64,000 nucleotides of DNA from Saussurea involucrata (lineage: Eukaryota; Streptophyta; Magnoliopsida; Asterales; Asteraceae), in contig CM066321.1 of the NCBI GenBank assembly GCA_033807775.1, positions 46,600,850 through 46,664,849 of the forward strand. Direction: 5' to 3'. This document shows positions 10,228-19,260 of this stretch, in pieces. Below the pieces are notes generated by a model. It made no database searches and had not been told where the DNA came from. It saw only the letters and a program-made list of their open reading frames with translations. Each line of letters begins with the position of its first letter. Within the stretch, counting starts at the first letter, position 1. Made by a program: the position numbers and the translations under genes.

Positions 10228-12135
10228 ATGGCTCAACAAACTAATTTTGTGTTCTCTAAAACTCCTTTGATAGATACTGAAAAGTTTGGCATTTGGGCCG
10301 AGCTATTTGAATGTCACGTTCGTGGCAAAAGTCAAAAAATTTGGGATATTATAGAAAATGGGAATTTTAACCCTACTATTATAAAAAATAATGTTATTGT
10401 TGATAAACCTGTTAAGGACTGGACTCCCGCTGAAGAATCTCTTTTTTGTTTAAATTTTGAGGCTAAAAATATATTATATGCTGCTTTAACTTCCGATGAA
10501 ATAGAAAGAGTTTATACTTATAAAACTGCTAATCTAATCTGGCAAAGCTTGAGCGACACTCATCGTGGAAATACTCAAGTTAAAAGCTCTAAAATAAATA
10601 TTCTTGTTCATGATTATGAATTATTTGAAATGTCAAAAGATGAGTCAATCGACTCAATGTTTAAACGTTTTAACCTCATTATGACTACTTTGAAGGGATT
10701 AGGTCGTACTTATCCTAATGAGGATTATGTAAGGAAAATTCTTCGAGCACTTCCTTCGGAGTGGATGGCAAAAATCACATCCTTGGAAGACTCCCGAGAT
10801 CTCGCAACTATGAAGCTCGATGATCTCATCGGCAATCTTAAAGTGCACGAAATCGCACTAAAAAGAAATCAAGTCCGGGAGCAAGTCAAAAAGAAATCCA
10901 TCGCTCTCAAGGTCGTTGCCTCAAAAGAAAAGGAAGAGGAGGAAGATGCAAGTTCATCCGATGATGAACCCGAAAATCTTGACGATTTAGTCAAGTTGGT
11001 AAGAAAACTTTCTAAACTTCTATCTAACAAAAAGTTTGCCAATATTGATAGGTTTCAAGAAAATGAAGACTACCGTCGTGGTGGTAAAAACCAAAGTCGC
11101 AACGTCCACAAAAGTGAAGACAAATATGACGAATCTAGCGACGATGAAAAAGCCAATAAAAAGAAAGGCTTTTGCTATGTGTGTGGTGACAAGGATCACT
11201 ATGCAAGTGTGTGTCCGAAACGAGCAAAACAAATCAACACACCAAAAGCTTTAGTTGGAGGCGCGTTGAGCGCAAGCATAAATGAGGCCCAAAATTTTTG
11301 TTTCATGGCCGACCATGATAATGAGGTATCTTCATCATATTCTTCTAAAAATAATTATGATAATAATTATAGTGATAATTATTATAGTGACGATGAAAAT
11401 AATCTTGACGAATTATATAAATCATTTCATGATATGGCTGCTCTCGCAAATAAATATAAAGATGAAATTTCTAATTTAAAAGAAACCGTATCTGTATATA
11501 AAAAGGAAATAGATGACGGTAAACAAAAATCTGCTCATGATTTAGATGTTATCACTAAATTAGAAAATAAATTAAGTGAAAAAGATGTCTGTAAATCTTG
11601 TGATATTTTAAATGATAAAATTGCATGTTTAGAGAAAAGAACATGTGAAAATATTTTATGTACAAAATGCGAGATTCTTGAAAATGAAATTGCATGTTTA
11701 AATGCTAAATGTAAATCGCATGAGAAAAATGATTTATTAGCAAATGCTTTTAATAGTAGCAATGATAAAGTGCTTAAAATGCTTAATATATCAAATCGTA
11801 TAAATTGCCGAAAAGGCATTGGTTCAAATACGTGTATTGAAAAATGTGATTGTATGCAAATTAAAAAGGTTTTTGAAAAACCTAAATTTGTTGTTAAAAA
11901 TAAAACGCAAAAACCTCCGTATATTCCTAAAATGAATTATGTGAATTATATGTCGAGAAAATCACATGCGTTTATGTATAATAATAAGTTTGCGAATCCT
12001 AAGAAAAATGTTAATCCGCATACTTCTTTTTACGTCTATGATGAATACGATCGTAAAATTAAAATGGTTAGAAAATGGATTCCGAAAGGAATGTTTAATG
12101 TTGATAATCCGGGTGGAATGCGTTTATGGTTTTAA
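10228..12135 (+). CDS. gag: Intact copia-type Gag polyprotein of TRG
   Basis: A 635-codon ORF with no internal stop, the only long undamaged gene in the window. The start is the first ATG after the leader, 59 bases past the primer-binding site. Residues about 1-215 form the alpha-helical copia Gag domain (UBN2/retrotran_gag_2 type; motifs ALPSEWMAKITSLED and DDLIGNLKVHEI). A Lys/Asp-rich linker follows, then one CCHC knuckle, CYVCGDKDHYASVC, at residues 316-329 (11173-11214), expected to bind element RNA. Residues about 400-530 are predicted coiled coil with paired cysteines (CKSCDIL, CTKCEIL). The end (KMVRKWIPKG, then MRLWF) corresponds to the W-x-P-K block that precedes protease in complete Sireviruses, so pol was removed cleanly after gag. 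Gag forms the cytoplasmic particle. Whether it packages its own RNA in trans is not known. Confidence 0.92.
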   Translation: MAQQTNFVFSKTPLIDTEKFGIWAELFECHVRGKSQKIWDIIENGNFNPTIIKNNVIVDKPVKDWTPAEESLFCLNFEAKNILYAALTSDEIERVYTYKTANLIWQSLSDTHRGNTQVKSSKINILVHDYELFEMSKDESIDSMFKRFNLIMTTLKGLGRTYPNEDYVRKILRALPSEWMAKITSLEDSRDLATMKLDDLIGNLKVHEIALKRNQVREQVKKKSIALKVVASKEKEEEEDASSSDDEPENLDDLVKLVRKLSKLLSNKKFANIDRFQENEDYRRGGKNQSRNVHKSEDKYDESSDDEKANKKKGFCYVCGDKDHYASVCPKRAKQINTPKALVGGALSASINEAQNFCFMADHDNEVSSSYSSKNNYDNNYSDNYYSDDENNLDELYKSFHDMAALANKYKDEISNLKETVSVYKKEIDDGKQKSAHDLDVITKLENKLSEKDVCKSCDILNDKIACLEKRTCENILCTKCEILENEIACLNAKCKSHEKNDLLANAFNSSNDKVLKMLNISNRINCRKGIGSNTCIEKCDCMQIKKVFEKPKFVVKNKTQKPPYIPKMNYVNYMSRKSHAFMYNNKFANPKKNVNPHTSFYVYDEYDRKIKMVRKWIPKGMFNVDNPGGMRLWF

Positions 12136-12784
12136 ACCATTTTTATGGTTTTGTATGTTTGTCGTGTTTGTTTTATGTCGACAACATTTTTTTTGCAGTT
12201 TATGTTTTATACTAACTGTTAAAAGGACCCATAAGAAAAGGGTACCACGAAATATTTTCTTTGTCTTTTGTAGGTGTTTCCTGCCGAGGTTATAATACGT
12301 GGTTACCTGCCGAGGTTATAATACGTGGTTACCTGCCGAGGTTATAATACGTGGTTTCCTGACGAGGTTATAATACGTGGTTACCTGCCGAGGTTATAAT
12401 ACGTGGTTACCTGACGAGGTCATAATACGTGGTGATTTTTTTATCACATAAAATTAACCGAATATTGAAGCCTTAAGATCCGTTTTGGTGCAAGTGTTTC
12501 GTATTGGTTTGTATATCTTTGTCTCTATTGCTTTTTGCATTTTATTTTATCCCTCAAATTTTATAAAATCAAATTGATATCGTTATTAATTTGAGGGGGA
12601 GCGTTTTAGCTCTTTTACCCATGAGTTTATGCTACCTCAAATATATGCATATTTTGAGGGGGAGCATCTCTCGAGGGGGAGCATACCGTCTTTCTTGACC
12701 CTTTTTGTTTCGACAAACGGGGGAGAGAAACCGCATATGCTCATGCTTAGCGGTTGTGTTTGTCATCATCAAAAAGGGGGAGAT
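12136..12784 (+). other. TRG 3' untranslated region with repeated purine tracts
   Basis: Non-coding. GAGGGGGAGC occurs at 12593-12602, 12656-12665 and 12673-12682, with a weaker tract near 12718-12727, before the PPT AAAAAGGGGGAGAT (12771-12784) that abuts the LTR. Several PPT-like copies upstream of the 3' LTR are a recognised Sirevirus feature. The 26 bp tandem repeat is also here. Confidence 0.8.
12280..12435 (+). repeat. Six-copy 26 bp tandem repeat
   Basis: Six head-to-tail units start at 12280, 12306, 12332, 12358, 12384 and 12410. Core words are CCTGCCGAGG and TATAATACGTGG. Units 4 and 6 carry CTGACGAGG, and unit 6 also has a T to C change. Each 26-base unit shifts the reading frame and the array lies after the gag stop, so it is not coding. 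Confidence 0.95.
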
Positions 12785-14004
12785 TGTTGCTGCAAGTGTA
12801 CCACATCTCTATATATTTATTTATATTTATTTTGATGATTACAAACACACCGTATTATTGTTTATCTAACAATTTAATCCAAGTGTGCAGTTGTTGAAGA
12901 ACACGAAGATTTAATCTGAAGGGTTCAAGACGGAAGTGTTTACGTCGTCATTATTGTTTATAACTAATAATGATAAACACCCTAAAATAATATACCACTT
13001 GGATATTTCTAAAAACCCAATAAATAATATATTTAAATAAAGTTTCTTTTGAGAAGATTCAGCAAGATTTGGTTGCGTCCTGAAGCTGTCCCTTTCTGAC
13101 GGCGGTATACCGCGGCGGTACAGCCGGTATACCGCGGGTACACTTTGGCCGGTATACCGCGGCTGTTCAGCCGGTATACCGCGGCAGGCTCCGTGTTTGA
13201 TTCTGATTGGTTGAAAGTTACTTTTCCTGACGGCGGTATACCGCGAGTCCCAGCCGGTATACCGCGGGTACGTAATTCCTGTCAACTTTGCATAGAGCCG
13301 TGAGTGTCAGTGTACTTTCTGACCGCGGTATACCGCGGTGTGCAAGGCGGTATACCGCCAGGTCATGTGACCGTTGGAAGTCTTCATGCTATATATATTA
13401 CATGCTGGTGATGAAGATCAGTAGACTACAACACAACAGTAACAAGCAGCATTCAAACTCTCAACTCTCAGCTCTCTCATTTATATATATATATTTTATA
13501 AAATATTTTTTATAAAATATCCAAGTGTGAGATATTATACAAGAGTGATTACCCATTGTGAGTTATACTCCTCTTGTAAGCATTTGAATAACGGGTGTGT
13601 GATCCTGTACATCTCATAGCAGAAGCTTGAGAATCAATTACGTTACCTTTGTACTTGGTTTGTATTCTACCGTAAAGAATACATTTATTGGATCGTGTCG
13701 GGAAGTGTCTCGGCTGCTGGTTTATCACAGTTGGTGGTAAATCAGTAAATCTCTGTGTCAAGTATCTCTAACCTTTATCTCTTTATTTATTCCGCTGTGC
13801 TTTATTATATTTATTTATATAAACTGTTTTGCATTTATATTTATTTATATAATCTCTGTGTATTTGTTTATATTTACACTCTTCGTTATTATTTGTATAC
13901 TCTGATTTATTTATACTGTTTCAGTACTGTATTTATTTATAAAAGATTTTTTTGAAAGTAAAAGATTTTAAATACAACCTTCCCCCCCCCTAGGTTGTCT
14001 AACA
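12785..14004 (+). repeat. TRG 3' LTR
   Basis: 1220 bp, TGTTGCTGC...GTCTAACA, offset 3848 bp from the 5' LTR. It holds the same GGTATACC array (13104-13356) and one more C in the terminal poly-C run. Confidence 0.95.
13104..13356. repeat. GGTATACC palindrome array in the TRG 3' LTR
   Basis: All eight palindromes of the 5' LTR array are kept at the same spacing. The flank of the sixth copy is CGCGGG here and CACGGG in the 5' LTR. Confidence 0.9.
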
Positions 14005-14009
14005 CTGCC

Positions 14010-14848
14010 ACCTCCTGAGCACTACCTATCGACTCGAGAAGAGGTGCAACCACTGTTAACCGTTGATACAAGCCCCGCAGTGGCTCACCATCCAGATGTC
14101 GACTAAGTGCGTCCGTAACAACATCCGCTTTACCGGGGTGGTAAAGTATCTCACCATCATAATCCTTGACCACGTCAAGCCACCTCCTCTGACGCATGTT
14201 GAGGTTTTGCCGGTCATCAAGTACTGGAGACTTTTATGGTTAGTGTATACACTTGACGCCATACAAATAGTGCCTTTAAATCTTGAGAGCAAACACCATC
14301 AAATCTTACATACCCTCGGGCAAAGTCAACATCGGAGCCTCGTATAACGCCTGTGTAGCTCCTCAAAGCCCTCTGCTGCTCTTCACCCCAACTAAAAGCC
14401 GCAGATTTCTTCGTCAATCGGGACATCGGAAAAGCAATCTTGGAGAAATCCTGAATGGATCTCCGGAAGTACCCTGCTAACCCAAGAAAACTCCGTACTT
14501 CAGTGAGAGTCTTCGGCACTTCCCACCGCATCACAGCCGTAATCTTGGCCGGATCCACCATAATACCATTCTGGTTCACGACATGCCCTCGAAAGTGGAC
14601 CTCTCGTAACCAGAACTCGCACTTGGAGAGCTTAGCATACAGCTTCTCCCGCCTCAAAACTTCCAAAACATCTCGCAAATGCATCTCATACTCTTCCTTC
14701 GACTTCGATTACACAAGAATATCGTCGATGAACACGATCACCGATCGATCCCACATAGGGCTACATATCCGGTTCATGAGGTCCATAAACGTTGCGGGTG
14801 CATTGGTGAGCCAGAAAGGCATCACCACAAACTTGTAAATGGCCCTAA
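14010..14848 (-). pseudogene. pol: Gypsy RT (C-terminal part) and RNase H of Gyp1
   Basis: Minus strand from 14848. The RT palm ending in VFIDDILV (FxDD active site) is followed at once by a stop, then by KLSKCEFWL, VRSFLGLAGYFRR and SRLTKKSAAFSW (14684-14217). RNase H follows in another frame, with RQRRWLDVVKDYD and HPGKADVVTDALSR (14197-14010). The N-terminal half of RT is missing: protease-side text runs straight into mid-RT. TRG cuts the gene just after RNase H (AQEVAVL), and the tail resumes on the far side at 8931-8844. The breaks match those in Gyp2 (40135-40690). Confidence 0.85.
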
Positions 14849-15015
14849 CGTGAACGAAAGGCCGTCTACTCCGTATCCTCTCTCCTCACCCGCATCCGAT
14901 GATACCCCGATAACTCATCGGAAAATACGTCAACAAACTCACGTACAACCGGCACATCCTCCGCAGTCTTCTTCTCTCTGACGCCGCGCGTGTCTATCAC
15001 ATACGCTAATTACCC

Positions 15016-15448
15016 CTAGCCACTGCGCTGCAAGTATTTCCGAGCACTTACAACCGAACATAACGCTAGGGTCCGCCTGGGTGAGTCTCCCTGAACTAGC
15101 ATTTCTCCCCCGCTTGGGGTTCGAACTTGTACTTGTTTGCGACGACAAACAATCTCAGTATCAAAAGCATCCATCCAATCCATGCCCACAGTCACGCACA
15201 ACTCCCGCATAGCGATCGGAATCAAATCAATCGGGAACTTCACACCAGAGATCTCCAAAGTGCACCCCCGGTACACGTCAGTAACCGTCAGGGTCCTGTC
15301 TTCAGCAACCGCAACCACAAGTGGACAGCCTAACCGTCCTACAACTCGGCCCCAAACACTCACTGACTATGTGAGACACGGAAGGATGAGTAGCCCCGCT
15401 ATCAATCATCACCCCAGCAAGCACCGAGTTAACCAAGAACGTACCTGT
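15016..15448 (-). pseudogene. Gypsy protease of Gyp1
   Basis: Read on the minus strand. The aspartic-protease motif IDSGATH lies near 15405, then GCPLVVAVAEDRTLTVTDVY and FPIDLIPIAMRELCVTVGMDWM within 15363-15016. This matches the retropepsin and the following linker of plant gypsy elements. A frame change separates the active site from the rest, and the text after LQRSG decays. The same damage is present in Gyp2. Confidence 0.8.
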
Positions 15449-15499
15449 CACCACTTTATATGTAGCTTGTGCCTCCTCCACTCCCAGTTGATGAACTCT

Positions 15500-16130
15500 A
15501 CCTCAGGCCGCCTCCATCACTACAGCAAGTGAAGCATACTGCGCAGTACTCACGAACTCCCTGATCTTGGTACGTAACATATCCTTGTACCGTGTCCTCT
15601 TCATGTCCTCAAAAGCAGCATGCTAAGGATAGAATAATGTCATTTCCGTGAACTTTCGGTTCACCTCCTTATGGCCTCCGCAGTCTGAGAGAGCTCCAAG
15701 AACTCTTTGACACTCCTCTCCATCTCCACTAGAGGCACATGCTCTACACGAAACATACGACGAACTCCTCCCAGGTCAAGTAGTGCGCCCGTTAAGCGTC
15801 AAAGTAGTAGCACACCAGTCTTTCGCTCCGTCTCGTAACAGATTCACCGCGAAGCGAACCTTCTAGTTCGCAGGACAACCACCGGTAAGGAATGTGCACT
15901 CCATAACCGATCCAGACTCTCTTGTTCGGGGCTTCCCACCCGCAGGGGGTGGAATCGCCGCGATGCGCTCCTCCATCGACACTATTACCTCATCACGAAT
16001 GGAGGTAATAATTTCGGGGATCGCCTCCTCAAAATATGCGTCACCTCGACCGCAAACATCTCACGAATCTGATCAGCAATAATTCCAGCATCAGCATCTG
16101 GATCAGCATTGTTGTTCCTCCTTAACGAGC
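15500..16130 (-). pseudogene. gag: Gypsy gag remnant of Gyp1
   Basis: In shifting minus-strand frames the text shows EEAIPEIITSIRDEV and MEERIAAIPPPAGG near the start, then KFTEMTLFYP, AAFEDMKRTRYKDMLR and IREFVSTAQYASLAV. These match the gag core of plant gypsy (Tekay/Del-like) elements. Several stops and frameshifts; no zinc knuckle recognised before the protease. The Gyp2 copy has the same breaks. Confidence 0.7.
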
Positions 16131-17288
16131 TACTAGCACACATTAAAACCTGCTAACTACGCTCACACTCAACTCTTCGGATTCTCCGTGACTTTCCCCG
16201 ACTCGAGCACGGATCCTGTGCTTCAGATAGTAGGAGCTCTGCTACTACCCTTCACACCTATCCTTACTCGTTTCGAGTCCTGTCCTGGGACGTCCAAGTA
16301 GTTGCTTACCACAAACAAACACGTATGCCCATTCCGGCATATGCAAACACTTTTCCTAGCTCCCTAGAAAAGTCGTAATACCCCACTACCCTTGCTAGAA
16401 CGGAACCCCCACTAGCCCTGACGAGTCGCCTCGTGAACGCACAGTCGTATACAGTGGAAACCAGATAGACATTCGAATATAAGATTCTATCCTACAACGG
16501 TTGGACTCATACAAGAGCTGCGCAATAGAACTAAATCTAACATTCTAAGGCTATTCGGTTCCTACCGCATACAGCCTATAGTGCATTCGCTTAACAACCT
16601 ATCAAGGTTAGCATAAGTTCCTAATAGCAAGTAACAACCATACAATACCACAAAATCCACGTAAGCAATCTAGCATACATACTCCTATGTTCTAGAAAGC
16701 AATCTAGCATACGTACTCATATGTAAACGCTATTCCCAGCTCACTAGGAATTTCATCTCATCCCACTACTCTTGCTACAACGGAATCCCTGTTAGCCATA
16801 ACGAGTTGCCTCGCGAATACCCAGTCGCACGCATCGTGAATCAAATAGACATTCGAATACAAGATTCTATCCTAGAACGGTTGGACTCAAACAAGAGCTG
16901 CGCAATAGAACTAAATCAAATATTCTAAGGCTATATGATTCTTACTGCATGCAACCTATAGGGCCTTCACTTGACAACCTACTATAACTAGCATTGATTC
17001 CTACTAGCAAGCAGTCATCGTACAGTACAGTGTAAACAACCTCGGCAATTTAGCATGCATACCCTATGCCTAGAAAGCAATAAATACACTAAGTGCTGTA
17101 CCTTCCCAATTGGCGTCGGCTGACTGTACACACTGCGCCCACGATCACCGTTTCCCAAACGGGCTTTCTCCGTTCATTTATTTTCAAAGATTTTAATAAG
17201 AGAGTTAAAAAAAACTTCATAGCCGCAACTTGAGACCAAACACACCGAGATGTGTTTGATTCACTCAAGCTGTGCTCTGATACCAAGT
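16131..17288 (-). other. Gyp1 5' leader with internal duplication and primer-binding site
   Basis: About 1.15 kb of non-coding leader. It holds two diverged tandem copies of a ~370 bp segment (about 16338-16703 and 16718-17080). Shared words include AGACATTCGAATA, AAGATTCTATCCTA, CGGTTGGACTCA and AGAGCTGCGCAATAGAAC. Next to the LTR the minus strand reads TGGTATCAGAGC (17274-17285), the initiator-Met tRNA primer-binding site. Confidence 0.85.
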
Positions 17289-19255
17289 TGTAACGTCCCA
17301 AAAATTACAAAGAATTTAAAATTTTTAAAACATGCATTTCATTATAAAATAACCCCAATTTAATAATTCGCAATTCAAATTAAATTAACGTCGTTAACTC
17401 AAACAGTCAATAAAGTTTACGCAGCGGAAATTTCATAAAATAAAATCTAAAGGTTTAAAAGTGAAATTTTAAACACTCTCAGCACCCCGCGCATAGTGTG
17501 TGTACCGTCAAGCCCGACTGCCGCTCGCACCTGAAATCACAACATATTGGGAAAAGGTAAGCTAATCGCTTAGTGAGTCCTACCACACACGCAGGTAGCA
17601 ACCCCACGAATATCGCCCCTACTCGCAAGTAGGCAACGTCACCATCACCACAAATATAAAACCACATAATGATAAATGCATAAATACGAACCTCGGTCCC
17701 ACCGAGTACACCAAAAATATATCCACACAAGCTCAGTCCCACCGAGCCCTCGGTCCCACCGAGTAAAGACATTGATACCAGCTCAGTCCCACCGAGCCCT
17801 CGGTCGCACCGAGCCCTCGGTCCCACCGAGCCCTCGGTCCCACCGAGTAAAGATAATACAATTGTACTAGCTCAGTCCCACCGAGCCCTCGGTCCCACCG
17901 AGCCCCCCAGTCCCACTGAGGTGTACGCAAGCACAAATAATCGACATATAATTTCAACAATCACAGCTAAATCATTCCAACCAAATTGGTCCACGTAAAC
18001 ACGTAATAACACGTAATAACACATAGCACAAAAACAACGATATACATGAAATTCCTAACTACGCAGTGAGAGAACTCACCTCAAAGCAAAGCGACGCGCT
18101 CCCGAGCCGCAACACCAGCACGTCAACCTTCCTCACATTTTCCCACCTAATTACGCACTAAAAACGTCAACGGAAGGTCCCAACTCACGACACTTTTACT
18201 AGTTTAACGAAACTAAAAATTCCAGCTTTTATACTAAAAATGCAGGTCTGTTCGGGACCCATTTTACCCCTGCTAAACTGATCAAACCAAAAATCTAATT
18301 CCATATTCAGGAAGTTCAATGTCTTACGGTTCCAGGGACGTATCGCACGCGTCCTAACGATATTCCTAGCACTCTATATGAATTTTACAAAAACACCTCT
18401 CAGAGCAGCTAAAACAGAACCTTTCAGTACAAAACGACGATTTGACCTAAGCTACGTTCCGAACTGGTTTTTGTACAAAACATAGAAACGTTACTAGACT
18501 CAAAATGGGAACTTTTGGCACCGATTTCGCCCCAATCCGAGTTACGAGGAAAAAGTTACGGTTTAAGCAAAACAGTGGCAGATTACTAAATTTTCACATG
18601 AAATGACACTATTGATTATTAACCCATTAAGTCGTGGCTTAATCCCAACAGACCCGAAAAGCATATGAACTACTGAATATGGGTTACCCTAGGCTGGACA
18701 ACAGCCGTGCACCACCCCCTACCGCCTCCGGAGGCGGTGGTGGTTGGCGGCGTTTCTTTGACATACGATAACAACAAACGAGAAATAGACGAACTTACCT
18801 CGACGAACCCTTCTTCCTCCTCTTTTCCGACCAAACTTGCCGGCGATCGTCTCCTTCCTCCTCTCTCCTCGTCGCCGGCAGCAACCTCTATCACCCTCTC
18901 GGTTTCTCTCTCCCTCTCTCGGCTTCTTTCTTTCACTCTCTCTCTCTAGTTCTCTTCTTGGCCGAACACAACAAGAAAGGGGGAGGGGATGACTAAAGGT
19001 TGTGGTGGTTACTAGCATGAAACCGAAGGGAAGGGGAAGGGGAGGGGGTGACTCTTGGACGATCCCTTGCCAAACTTTGGTGAGATGCCCCAATTAGCCC
19101 CTCAACTTTCCTTTCCTTGCAAAAAACCCACAAAGGTTGACTCATTTAACTTTTTGGTCCGATTCGACTACCCCGCTAACGGAAACCACATTAAATCAAA
19201 CTTAAAAAGAAAAGAATTAATAAAAGAAATTACATACCGGGATACGGGCTTTACA
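17289..19255 (-). repeat. Gyp1 5' LTR
   Basis: 1967 bp; same ends as the 3' LTR. It differs by about six substitutions, by two extra 17 bp array units (array at 17692-17920), and by a 10 bp tandem duplication of CACGTAATAA near 18000. Confidence 0.95.
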
Positions 19256-19260
19256 TTTTC

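Larger units (their letters stand above)
8937..14004 (+). mobile_element. TRG: young gag-only LTR retrotransposon (TR-GAG type)
   Basis: LTRs at 8937-10155 and 12785-14004 flank a 2.6 kb interior with a primer-binding site (10158-10169), one intact gag ORF (10228-12135), a 26 bp tandem repeat, several purine tracts and a PPT (12771-12784). The target duplication CTGCC is at 8932-8936 and 14005-14009. The empty site survives in Gyp2 at about 39847, which proves the boundaries. There is no protease, integrase or RT. The LTRs differ by only two substitutions and one C in a homopolymer, so the insertion is recent. The gag type suggests a Sirevirus-like copia helper supplies pol (inference). Confidence 0.95.
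6059..19255 (-). mobile_element. Gyp1: defective Ty3/gypsy retrotransposon inserted in SireA1
   Basis: Bounded by near-identical LTRs (6059-7981 and 17289-19255, TG...CA ends) and the 5 bp target duplication TTTTC (6054-6058, 19256-19260). The primer-binding site at 17274-17285 and the purine tract at 7982-7993 fix its orientation as minus. Without the TRG insertion it is about 8.1 kb, matching Gyp2. The interior has gag, protease, half of RT and RNase H, all broken; no integrase is recognisable. The gypsy order, and RNase H text like that of chromoviruses, suggest a Tekay/Del-like lineage (inference). It is young: about six LTR substitutions by eye. Confidence 0.95.

Noticed and set aside
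14063..15532. Plus-strand ORFs of 94-131 codons over the Gyp1 pol region (repeated at 39905-41374)
   Set aside because: They lie antisense to the gypsy RT and protease remnants and are duplicated with the element; shadows of the minus-strand coding frames.
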